From JAEMQF01 sp963850525 (GTDB lineage Bacteria > Pseudomonadota > Gammaproteobacteria > Burkholderiales > Burkholderiaceae_C): a DNA stretch of 64,000 bases. Made by a program: the position numbers and the translations under genes. The stretch is taken from positions 248,001 to 312,000 of the forward strand of contig CAWKLQ010000012.1 in assembly GCA_963850525.1 (NCBI GenBank). The letters are read 5' to 3'. Under the pieces are notes generated by a model. That model was not told where the DNA came from. It made no database searches and was given only the letters and a program-made list of their open reading frames with translations. Shown one piece after another: positions 16,471-23,906 of this stretch (positions are counted from its first letter, which is position 1; the number at the start of each line of letters is the position of its first letter).

Positions 16471-17090
16471 CACGCCGCCTCCTGCGCAGGCCGAGCCGTG
16501 ATTGGCACGGCGCACGCCGGGCATTCGTCCAGATCGGCGAGTTCGGGCCAGTCGGGGTAGCTGCGCAAGCGCTGGGCATACGTCTGCGCGTGCGCTTCGA
16601 TCTGCGCGTTCGACGTGTGGTGCGCGCCGTGCAGCAACAGCGGCGGCAGGAAACGCATGCCGCACAGCGCCGCGGTCTGCTCGTAGGGCGGCAAAAAGGC
16701 ATCGAAGAAGTAGCGGTTGTAGCTGTCGGGCCGGTACGAATCTTCGGGTCCGCCGGTGCTCGCGACCAGCCACAAGTCTTTGCCGCGCAAGGCGCTGCCG
16801 CCCGGGCCGTAAGCCCAGCCGAAAGCAAGCACTTCATCGATCCACAGTTTCATGAGCGGCGGCGTGCTGTACCAGTGGATCGGGTGCTGCCAGACGATCA
16901 GCTGCGCTTGCGCAAGCGCCGCCTGCTCGGCGCCGATGTCGATCAGGTAGTCCGGGTAGAGCGCGTAGAGGTCGCGCAGCCGCGCCGGCGTTTGCGCTGC
17001 GGCGCGCAGTGCGGCGCGATTGGCGCGCGATTGCTGGAGGTGCGGGTGCGCTGCAATCACAAGCGCGGCCGGGGCGGGGGATTCGGGCAT
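16470..17090 (-). CDS. kefF: KefF-type NAD(P)H oxidoreductase, antiporter accessory subunit
   Basis: A 206-residue flavodoxin-fold quinone reductase. Family motifs are VIAAHPHLQQSRANRAAL at the N-terminus (FMN phosphate site), LIVWQHPIHWYSTPPLMKLWIDEVLAFGWAYG, and the later STGGPEDSYRP. KefF binds the cytosolic face of KefC, activates it, and reduces quinones. Its stop codon overlaps the KefC start by one base, which supports the partnership. The last 30 residues (DECPACAVPITARPAQEAA) extend beyond the usual domain and carry a CPAC pair of cysteines. Confidence 0.88.
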   Translation of the reverse strand: MPESPAPAALVIAAHPHLQQSRANRAALRAAAQTPARLRDLYALYPDYLIDIGAEQAALAQAQLIVWQHPIHWYSTPPLMKLWIDEVLAFGWAYGPGGSALRGKDLWLVASTGGPEDSYRPDSYNRYFFDAFLPPYEQTAALCGMRFLPPLLLHGAHHTSNAQIEAHAQTYAQRLRSYPDWPELADLDECPACAVPITARPAQEAA

Positions 17091-17215
17091 GGTTGGGTCT
17101 TTCGGTGAGGCGCGAGGTGTTTCAGATCGTGCTTTCACTGGTATTCCGCAATGTCGCGGGGGCATCGGTCACCGGTAACATAACCCGAATTGAAGCGTCG
17201 AGTCGGGAGGGCGTC

Positions 17216-17872
17216 ATGCCGGTGATCGCGGTCGCGAATCCGAAAGGCGGGGTGGGCAAGTCCACGCTCGCGACCAATCTTGCGGGTTATCTTGCCGCGC
17301 GCGGCCACGCCGTGATGCTGGGCGACGTGGACCGGCAGCAATCGTCGCGCACCTGGCTCGGCCTGCGCCCGGCGGGGCTGCCGCCGATCCAGAGCTGGGA
17401 CACGTCGCCCGACAAGCTGGTGCGTCCGCCGCGCGGCACGACCCACGTGGTGCTCGATACGCCGGCGGGCCTGTCGGGCAAGCGCCTCGACGAAGTCCTG
17501 AAGATCGCCGACAAGGTGTTGATTCCGCTGCAACCCGGCATCTTCGACATTCACGCGACGCACGAATTCATCGAGACCCTGCGCACGCACCGCAGGGCGC
17601 ATTCCATCGAATTCGCCCTCGTGGGAATGCGCACTCGCGAAGGCCTGATCTCGACCGAGCAACTGCGCACCTTCCTCGCCACGGTGAATATGCCGGTGAT
17701 CGCGTTCCTGCGCGACTCGCAAAACTATGTGCACCTGGGCGCGCACGGCCTGACGCTGTGGGACATGGCGTCGAGCCGCTTCGAGCGCGACCTGGAACAG
17801 TGGAAGCCGATCACGGCGTGGCTCAACGACGAAGTATTCGACGAAGAGTTCGTCGTGGAGAACGGTGAATGA
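17216..17872 (+). CDS. Solitary ParA-family ATPase, copy 2
   Basis: A 218-residue ATPase with the same deviant Walker motif (NPKGGVGKSTLATNLAGYLA) as the copy at 14.0 kb and near-identical blocks throughout, such as PRGTTHVVLDTPAGL and LWDMASSRFERDLEQW. The proteins differ mostly in the second half and the acidic end (EEFVVENGE against EGLDLQQAA). GGGAGG before the ATG is the ribosome site. Its stop overlaps the start of the MaoC-type gene (ATGA), so the two are translationally coupled. No ParB partner is nearby. A gene duplication that spans or straddles the KefFC pair is the simplest history. Confidence 0.88.
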   Translation: MPVIAVANPKGGVGKSTLATNLAGYLAARGHAVMLGDVDRQQSSRTWLGLRPAGLPPIQSWDTSPDKLVRPPRGTTHVVLDTPAGLSGKRLDEVLKIADKVLIPLQPGIFDIHATHEFIETLRTHRRAHSIEFALVGMRTREGLISTEQLRTFLATVNMPVIAFLRDSQNYVHLGAHGLTLWDMASSRFERDLEQWKPITAWLNDEVFDEEFVVENGE

Positions 17873-18321
17873 AAACTTACGCGAAACTGAGTGACTTGCA
17901 GAGCCTGGTCGGTGCAGACCTGGGTCACAGCGACTGGGTCAACGTCGACCAGCCGATGATCGACGCGTTCGCCCACGCGACGGGCGACCATCAATGGATT
18001 CACGTCGATCCGCAGCGCGCCGCGGCCGGCCCCTTCGGCGCGACGGTGGCGCATGGGTTTCTCACCTTGTCGCTGCTGCCGCTGATGGGTGCGTCGGCGT
18101 TCGAGATCAAGGACACACGCATGGGCGTGAACTACGGCTTGAACAAGGTGCGCTTTCCCGCGCCGGTTCCGGTGGGCAGCCGCTTGCGCGGCGTCTTCAA
18201 GCTGCTCAGCTACGAAGTGCTCGAAGGTGGTGCGCAGCTGACGACACAAGTCACGATGGAACGTGAGGGCTCCACGAAGCCGGTGTGCGTCGCCGAGTCG
18301 GTGGCGCGCCGCTACATTTAA
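17869..18321 (+). CDS. MaoC-family (R)-specific enoyl-CoA hydratase
   Basis: A 150-residue hot-dog fold protein. The hydratase 2 motif is clear: MIDAFAHATGDHQWIHVDPQRAAAGPFGATVAHGFLTLSLLP, with the catalytic aspartate (in FAHATGD) and histidine (WIHVD). These enzymes hydrate trans-2-enoyl-CoA to (R)-3-hydroxyacyl-CoA and are used in fatty acid breakdown or polyhydroxyalkanoate supply. It begins within the stop of the ParA gene (ATGA), an unexpected pairing. The response-regulator gene follows 38 bp later on the same strand, so a four-gene transcript parA-maoC-regulator-kinase is possible. Confidence 0.88.
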   Translation: MKTYAKLSDLQSLVGADLGHSDWVNVDQPMIDAFAHATGDHQWIHVDPQRAAAGPFGATVAHGFLTLSLLPLMGASAFEIKDTRMGVNYGLNKVRFPAPVPVGSRLRGVFKLLSYEVLEGGAQLTTQVTMEREGSTKPVCVAESVARRYI

Positions 18322-18359
18322 GCTGGACACCCCGTGCTGCGCGCTGGAGTCTCTTGCCC

Positions 18360-19136
18360 ATGAAGGTCTTGCTGATCGATGACCACCCGCTGATCCTGGC
18401 AGCGCTGCAAGGCGTGATCCAGGAGTTGGGCGACGATGTCACCGTGGTGGGCGCGGCAACCGCGCGCGTCGGCCGCGAGAAGCTCAAGACGGAAAAGGAC
18501 TTCGACCTGATCCTGCTCGACTTGAATCTGGGCGACACCGACGGCTTTGACGTGCTCAGCGATTTTCGCGCGACGTATCCGGAGTTGCCGGTGGTCGTGG
18601 TGTCGGCGTCGGACCGCTACAGCGACGTGATCAAGGCCATCGACGCGGGCGCGATGGGTTTCATCCCCAAACGCTCGAGCACGCCGGAGTTGCACGAAGC
18701 GCTGCGCCTGGTGATGTCGGGCGGAATTTTCATTCCCACCGGCGCGCGCGCGCTGATGACGAATTTGCCACCCGCGGTCGGGCCCTACGCGATGCCCACC
18801 ACGTTTGCCGAAACGACGCCGATGATTCACCACATCGGCCGGCCGAATTCGCAAGACACGGGTTTCCATTCCGGCCTCCCCGAGTTGCCGGCGGCACCGC
18901 CGCTCGCCACACTGGGCCTCACGCCACGCCAGACCGAAGTGCTTGCCCTGCTGCTGCAAGGCAAACCGAACAAATTGATCGCGCGCGAATTGAACGTCGC
19001 GGTGGACACCGTGAAAGACCATGTCGCCGCGGTGCTGCGCGCGCTCAACGTCACGACGCGCACCCAGGCGGTTCTCGCCGTGGGTGAGATGAACCGGGCA
19101 GCGGGCTCGTCGGAGATGCGCCCGCCCGGGCGCTGA
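18360..19136 (+). CDS. LuxR/NarL-type response regulator
   Basis: A 258-residue two-domain regulator. The receiver domain (1-120) has acidic D8-D9, phosphoacceptor D54 in LILLDLNLGDTDG, and lysine in GFIPKRSS. A linker of about 60 residues rich in proline and threonine follows (longer than usual), then a LuxR HTH domain (about 195-255) with LTPRQTEVLALLLQGKPNKLIARELNVAVDTVKDHVAAVLRALNV split over positions 197-241. Start chosen at the ATG giving MKVLLIDDHP. The adjacent downstream hybrid kinase, 50 bp away, is the probable partner. Targets are not visible from sequence. Confidence 0.9.
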   Translation: MKVLLIDDHPLILAALQGVIQELGDDVTVVGAATARVGREKLKTEKDFDLILLDLNLGDTDGFDVLSDFRATYPELPVVVVSASDRYSDVIKAIDAGAMGFIPKRSSTPELHEALRLVMSGGIFIPTGARALMTNLPPAVGPYAMPTTFAETTPMIHHIGRPNSQDTGFHSGLPELPAAPPLATLGLTPRQTEVLALLLQGKPNKLIARELNVAVDTVKDHVAAVLRALNVTTRTQAVLAVGEMNRAAGSSEMRPPGR

Positions 19137-19186
19137 CCCGTAGGCCTCGCCGCACGCGCCTGGGTTGCGCATGAGGTCTGACTGCG

Positions 19187-20989
19187 GTGAGTGCTGCCCC
19201 CGCGACTGAGCTTGAACTTTCGGCCGTGCCCGACGAGGTGCAGGCCGCCTTCGACTACCTTCCGACCACGCTCGCCGGCAACGCTGCTGGCGCAGGCGTT
19301 CTCACCCTGCTGTTCTGGGGCACGCCATCGATGGCCTTGCTCTGGTTTTGGCTCGCATGCTTTGTGGCCGTCTGGTGCGTGCGCTTCGCCTTGGGGCTGC
19401 GCTTTGCGCGCTCAGTTCGGCAGACCTTGGCGCACTGGCAAGCGTGGCAACGCCGCGCCCAGGCGGGAACGCTCGCGTCAGGTGCGAACTGGGGCCTGGC
19501 GGGATGGTTGTTCTACGCCGGCGGCCAGCACATCCAGCAGACCGGCTTGATCCTCGTCGTCTATACGTTTTGCGTCGCGGCGATGCCCATCCTGGCGACG
19601 CAGCCGCGCATCTACTTTGCTTACCTGCTGCTCGCGGCGCTGCCGCTGATCGTGCGCATCGCCACCGGCGCCGATGCCTACAGCCTGCAACTCGCCGGGT
19701 TGCTCGCGCTCATCGTCGGCTTGACGGCGGTGCTCGGCGGCAACTACCGTCAGGCGATGGCGCGCGTCATCGCATTGAAGCTGCAACTGAGCGAGGCGCT
19801 CGTGCAAGTGCGTCACGAGAAGAGAATCGCCGAAGGCGCGCGATACAGCGCCGAAGTCGCAAACCGCGCAAAGACGCAATTCTTCGCCGCAGCGAGCCAC
19901 GACTTGCGCCAACCGCTGCACGCGATGGGCCTGTTCGCCCAGGCGCTGCGCGAGCGCACGCGCGATTCCGACGTGGCGCCGCTCGTGAACAGCATCAATG
20001 AATCGGTGAACGCGCTCGAGGGCCTGTTTACCGAACTGCTGGACATCACGCGAATCGACAGCGGCGCGATCGAAGTGAATCCGCGCGACTTTCGCGTGGC
20101 TGACATGCTGCACCGGTTGCGCTTGCACTTCGAGGCGAGCGCGTTCGAGAAGGGCCTGGCGCTGCGCCTGCGCGGTGCGGCGCGAATCGTGCGCGCCGAT
20201 CCGTTGCTCGTTGAGCGCATCGTGCGCAATTTGCTCGCCAACGCGATCCGCTACACCGAAGACGGCACCGTGCTGGTGGGCTGCCGGCGCCGCGGCGACA
20301 AGGTGCAATTGCAGGTGTGGGACACCGGCTGCGGCATCGCGCCGGACGAGCAACTGCGCATCTTCGAAGAGTTCTATCAGGTTCGCGACCCCGTCGGCCC
20401 CGCGGCGGGCCAGCGCAAGGGCCTGGGCTTGGGGCTGGCGATCGCCAAGCGCCTTGCCGGGTTGATCGGCGCGCCCCTCACGCTGCGATCCTGGCCCGGG
20501 CGCGGCACGGTGTTCATGCTCGAACTGCCCGTGGGCGGTACGATTTCAGCGGACGTTGCTGCACAAACCAGCACCCCAGCGCCGCAGCTGACGCTGCACG
20601 GGCGGCGCATCGTCATCGTCGACGACGACGCTCGCGTGCTGGCCGGATTGGAGACGCTGCTCACGGGATGGGGCGCGCAAGTTCGCGCTTTCAGCCGCGT
20701 TCAGGACTGCCAGGCGTGGGCACGCGACTGCGCTGCGGATGAGCCCGTGCCCGACCTGGCGATCGTCGACTACCGCGTCGAAGACGGCCGCGACGGCGTG
20801 CAAGCGCTGCAGGCGCTGCGCGCCCGCTTCAGCTCAGGCCTGCCCGCGATCATGGTCAGCGGCAGCATGATGAGCGACGTCGAGTCGCTCGCTCAGGTGC
20901 ACAACTTTCACCTGCTGCAGAAGCCCGTGCTGCCGAACAAGCTGCGCGCGCTGATAACGTTCAAGCTGGCGCCGGAACTTCAGAAATAG
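19187..20989 (+). CDS. Hybrid sensor histidine kinase with C-terminal receiver
   Basis: A 600-residue inner-membrane kinase. Residues 30-185 contain about six hydrophobic segments without a large periplasmic loop, so the stimulus may be sensed in the membrane. A short coiled region (195-230) leads to the H-box with H238 (FFAAASHDLRQPLHAMG). N-box RIVRNLLANAIRYTEDG and G-boxes DTGCGIAPDEQ and GLGLGLAIAKRLA follow. A receiver domain (about 467-595) has D528 in LAIVDYR. The start is GTG, with GAGGT nine bases upstream. It converges with the beta-barrel gene, overlapping by 10 bp at the 3' ends. Probably paired with the LuxR-type regulator just upstream. Confidence 0.88.
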   Translation: MSAAPATELELSAVPDEVQAAFDYLPTTLAGNAAGAGVLTLLFWGTPSMALLWFWLACFVAVWCVRFALGLRFARSVRQTLAHWQAWQRRAQAGTLASGANWGLAGWLFYAGGQHIQQTGLILVVYTFCVAAMPILATQPRIYFAYLLLAALPLIVRIATGADAYSLQLAGLLALIVGLTAVLGGNYRQAMARVIALKLQLSEALVQVRHEKRIAEGARYSAEVANRAKTQFFAAASHDLRQPLHAMGLFAQALRERTRDSDVAPLVNSINESVNALEGLFTELLDITRIDSGAIEVNPRDFRVADMLHRLRLHFEASAFEKGLALRLRGAARIVRADPLLVERIVRNLLANAIRYTEDGTVLVGCRRRGDKVQLQVWDTGCGIAPDEQLRIFEEFYQVRDPVGPAAGQRKGLGLGLAIAKRLAGLIGAPLTLRSWPGRGTVFMLELPVGGTISADVAAQTSTPAPQLTLHGRRIVIVDDDARVLAGLETLLTGWGAQVRAFSRVQDCQAWARDCAADEPVPDLAIVDYRVEDGRDGVQALQALRARFSSGLPAIMVSGSMMSDVESLAQVHNFHLLQKPVLPNKLRALITFKLAPELQK

Positions 20990-21552
20990 AAGCTCGCCAT
21001 CAAGGCAATGTGGTCGGCGCTGGCCGATTGCCCGGTCGTGGATTCCTTGAACTTCGCGCTCACGCCGCGCACCTTGACGCCCACCCACGACGTGAAGCGG
21101 TACTCACCCTCGAGCAACACGCCGACTGTCGAATCGAATTTCGCGTCGATGTTGCTTGCCACGCCGTTCCCTTTGAGCCGAGGATTGTTGATGAAGGTGG
21201 CGCCCAGGCCGAATCGCAAGTTGTCGGTGGCGGGCACCGAGGCGATCACGTCCACCGGGTAGCGGCTGAACGTCACCTCGCCGTTGGACGGGCGTGTCGT
21301 GTCGACGTGGTAGCCCGCGGTCGCTTGCAGCGTGACGAGCGTGCCGATGCGCGTCTCGCCGCCAAAATAAAAGACGACGCCCGAGCCCGCATTGATGTTT
21401 TGCGTATCGCCGTTCGTATATTGCACAGTCGCCAGCTTCGAGCCGCCTCCCGTGACGCCCAGGCCGGCGACAAACTTGAAGGGTCGGTCACCGTCGGCGG
21501 CGTGTGCAGCGGTGCCGAGCAGCAGAAAAGCCAGTGCCAGAAGCTTGTTCAT
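20980..21552 (-). CDS. Outer-membrane beta-barrel protein
   Basis: A 190-residue secreted protein with a signal peptide (MNKLLALAFLLLGTAAHAA) and alternating hydrophobic strands, ending with the aromatic C-terminal residue expected for outer-membrane insertion (ALMASFYF). Strand-like blocks are VVFYFGGETRIG, LVTLQATAGYHVD, LRFGLGATFINNP, VGVLLEGEYRFTSWVGVKVRGVSAKF. Length and pattern fit an eight-stranded barrel of the OmpW/OMP_b-brl class. The function is not identified. It is the only gene in its transcript and converges on the hybrid kinase gene with 10 bp of overlap. Confidence 0.75.
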   Translation of the reverse strand: MNKLLALAFLLLGTAAHAADGDRPFKFVAGLGVTGGGSKLATVQYTNGDTQNINAGSGVVFYFGGETRIGTLVTLQATAGYHVDTTRPSNGEVTFSRYPVDVIASVPATDNLRFGLGATFINNPRLKGNGVASNIDAKFDSTVGVLLEGEYRFTSWVGVKVRGVSAKFKESTTGQSASADHIALMASFYF

Positions 21553-21692
21553 GATGTTCCTTGGGGTGGGTCGGGCCTGAGCAGAATAGGTCATCCCGCG
21601 ACCAAGCGTTCTTCACTGAGGTGAATTGGCAACACTCGAAAGGTCGGAACTCCGGCCTGCGCCGGCATGGCGTCGCGGCGCAGCGTCGAACT

Positions 21693-22556
21693 TCAGCTTG
21701 GCGAAAACGCCAAGCGCACGTAAATCGGCGCAAACGCCTCGGCCTGCGTCACTTCCAGCAAGTGTTCGCGCGCGAGTTCGAGCAGGGCGATGAAGGTCAC
21801 GACCATCACCTGCGGCCCGCGCGACGCGTCGAACAAGTCTTCGAACACGGCGAAGCGGCGCCCCTGCAGGGCGCGCAACACGATGCTCATGTGCTCGCGC
21901 ACGCTCAATTGCTCGCGCGTGATGGTGTGGTGCTCGACGAGCTTGGCGCGGCGCATGATGTCGGCCCACGCGGCGCGCAATTCATCGGCGTTCACCTCCG
22001 GCAGGCGCGGCGCGAGTGCCTGCTCGATCGTCACCTGCGCGCGCAGGAAGTCGCGCCCGAGCAGCGGCAGCGCGTCCAGGCCCGCTGCGGCGAGCTTCAT
22101 CTGCTCGTATTCGATGAGGCGGCGCACGAGTTCGGCACGCGGGTCTTCGGCTTCTTCGCCGTCGCGCGTTTTCTTCGGCGGCAGCAGCATGCGCGACTTG
22201 ATCTCGATCAACATCGCCGCCATCAGCAGGTACTCGCTGGCCAGTTCCAGGTTGTGTTTGCGGATCTGCTCGACGTAGGCGAGGTACTGGCGCGTCACGT
22301 CGGCCAGCGGGATATCCAGGATGTTGAAGTTCTGGCGCCGGATCAGGTACAGCAGCAGGTCGAGCGGGCCCTCGAAGGCTTCGAGAAACACCTCGAGTGC
22401 GTCGGGCGGGATGTAGAGGTCGGTGGGCAGCGTGAACAGCGGCTCGCCGTACAGGCGCGCCACCGCAACGCCGTCAACGACGGAGGGCACCGACCGCTCC
22501 GTGGCGTCGGGCACAGCCAACCCGGGCGCGGCGCCCGCCGTCACAAGGTCACTCAC
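21693..22556 (-). CDS. scpA: Segregation and condensation protein A
   Basis: A 287-residue kleisin that bridges the SMC ATPase heads with ScpB during chromosome condensation. Family signature: LEVFLEAFEGPLDLLLYLIRRQNFNILDIPLADVTRQYL, then YLLMAAMLIEIKSRMLLPP. The C-terminal winged-helix part covers about 210-280 (FEDLFDASRGPQVMVVTFIALLELARE). The N-terminal 40 residues are an extension common in betaproteobacteria. It follows the DUF3460 gene by 19 bp, an order I recall as frequent in Burkholderiales. No scpB or smc is in the window. Confidence 0.93.
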   Translation of the reverse strand: MSDLVTAGAAPGLAVPDATERSVPSVVDGVAVARLYGEPLFTLPTDLYIPPDALEVFLEAFEGPLDLLLYLIRRQNFNILDIPLADVTRQYLAYVEQIRKHNLELASEYLLMAAMLIEIKSRMLLPPKKTRDGEEAEDPRAELVRRLIEYEQMKLAAAGLDALPLLGRDFLRAQVTIEQALAPRLPEVNADELRAAWADIMRRAKLVEHHTITREQLSVREHMSIVLRALQGRRFAVFEDLFDASRGPQVMVVTFIALLELAREHLLEVTQAEAFAPIYVRLAFSPS

Positions 22557-22575
22557 GGCCTGTCAGCGCCCGGCG

Positions 22576-22773
22576 CTACTTGGTCTGGTAGACGTAGGGC
22601 TGTTGCGGCACGTTGGCGTCGCCGTACTCGGCCTGCGCGTCGCGGTCCAGCGCACGGTCCCACAGCAGCGCGCGCCCCTGGCGCTGCTCGGCCTCCAGTG
22701 TGGGCTTGCGCGCCTTGAGGTGTTCGATGAACGCCGTGGTGTCGGACTTGTAGTGTTTCCAGAACAGAGGCAT
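22576..22773 (-). CDS. DUF3460 family small protein
   Basis: A 65-residue cytosolic protein, MPLFWKHYKSDTTAFIEHLKARKPTLEAEQRQGRALLWDR..., matching the DUF3460 family of betaproteobacteria, where it regularly precedes scpA. Full length for the family; function unknown. The longer frame reading upstream has no resemblance, so the ATG at 22773 is used. It is divergent from the metallo-beta-lactamase-fold gene, with 140 bp between the starts. Confidence 0.85.
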   Translation of the reverse strand: MPLFWKHYKSDTTAFIEHLKARKPTLEAEQRQGRALLWDRALDRDAQAEYGDANVPQQPYVYQTK

Positions 22774-22913
22774 GGTGGGGGCAAGAGCCGGCCGGAGTCG
22801 CGTGGGGCCTGATTTTAGGCTGCGCGCGTTTCGGTGCCCCTTGATGCGAGGCAAAATTTGCCCAGGCTCGATACTGCGCACCATTGCGCGCCCTTTCCCC
22901 CAGGAGTCCCACC

Positions 22914-23867
22914 GTGAGCAAAACCTTCGCCAGCCAAGCCGACCTCGAGGAAAAAAAGGTCACGTTCACGAAGCTGAGCGCAAACGCCTACGCGTACACG
23001 GCCGAGGGTGACCCGAACACCGGCGTCATCGTCGGCGACGACGCGGTGATGGTGATTGACACGCAAGCCACGCCGGTGATGGCGCAAGACGTGATCCGCC
23101 ATATCCGCACCGTGACCGATCTGCCCATCAAGTACGTTGTGCTGAGCCACTACCACGCGGTGCGCGTGCTCGGTGCGACGGCGTATCAACCGCAGCACAT
23201 CATCGCGAGCCGCGATACCTACGACCTGATCGTCGAGCGCGGCGAAGCCGACAAGGCGAGCGAGATCGGGCGCTTCCCGCGCCTGTTCCAGGCCGTGGAA
23301 TCGGTGCCGCCGGGAATGACGTGGCCGACCATGACCTTCGTGGGCAGCATGAGCCTGTGGCTCGGCAAGCTCGAAGTGCAGTTGCTGCAGCTCGGCCGCG
23401 GCCACACCAAGGGCGACATCGTGGCGTGGCTGCCCGCGCAGAAGATTCTGTTCTCGGGCGACCTCGTCGAGTTCGACGCCACGCCTTATGCCGGCGACGC
23501 CTACTTTCAGGACTGGCCGAAAACGCTGGACCGGCTCGCGGCCCTCGAGCCGCGCGCCCTCGTTCCCGGGCGAGGCGCCGCCCTGACGACGCCGCAGGCG
23601 GTGGCCGCAGGCCTGGCCGGCACGCGCGGCTTCATCGCCGACGTGTGGAACAGCGTCAAAGCGGGCGTCGCCGCAGGCAAGGACCTGAACGCGGTCTACA
23701 AGGCAACCTTCGCCAAGCTGCAGCCCAAATACGGCCATTGGGTGATCTTCAACCACTGCATGCCGTTCGACGTGACGCGTTGCTATGACGAAGCGACGAA
23801 GTACGCCGACCCGCGAGTCTGGACTGCGCAGCGTGACATCGAAATGTGGGCGGCACTGGAAAACTGA
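22914..23867 (+). CDS. Metallo-beta-lactamase-fold hydrolase with altered metal motif
   Basis: A 317-residue protein starting at GTG after a good AGGAG site. The fold is visible from residue 15: NTGVIVGDDAVMVIDTQATP, VVLSHYHAVRVLGA, QLGRGHTKGDIVAWLP, KILFSGDLVEFD and FNHCMPFDV. The canonical HxHxDH motif is replaced by H79-Y-H81-A-V83-R84, so the aspartate and third histidine that build the second metal site are lost, while H of GRGH, D of FSGD and H of FNH remain. A mononuclear or changed chemistry is possible. It heads the aromatic-catabolism gene run, 39 bp before the FAD monooxygenase. Substrate unknown. Confidence 0.82.
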   Translation: MSKTFASQADLEEKKVTFTKLSANAYAYTAEGDPNTGVIVGDDAVMVIDTQATPVMAQDVIRHIRTVTDLPIKYVVLSHYHAVRVLGATAYQPQHIIASRDTYDLIVERGEADKASEIGRFPRLFQAVESVPPGMTWPTMTFVGSMSLWLGKLEVQLLQLGRGHTKGDIVAWLPAQKILFSGDLVEFDATPYAGDAYFQDWPKTLDRLAALEPRALVPGRGAALTTPQAVAAGLAGTRGFIADVWNSVKAGVAAGKDLNAVYKATFAKLQPKYGHWVIFNHCMPFDVTRCYDEATKYADPRVWTAQRDIEMWAALEN

Positions 23868-23906
23868 CGTGCCGCCGCCTTTGCTGCGCGGCCTGAGGCG
23901 CTCGCG

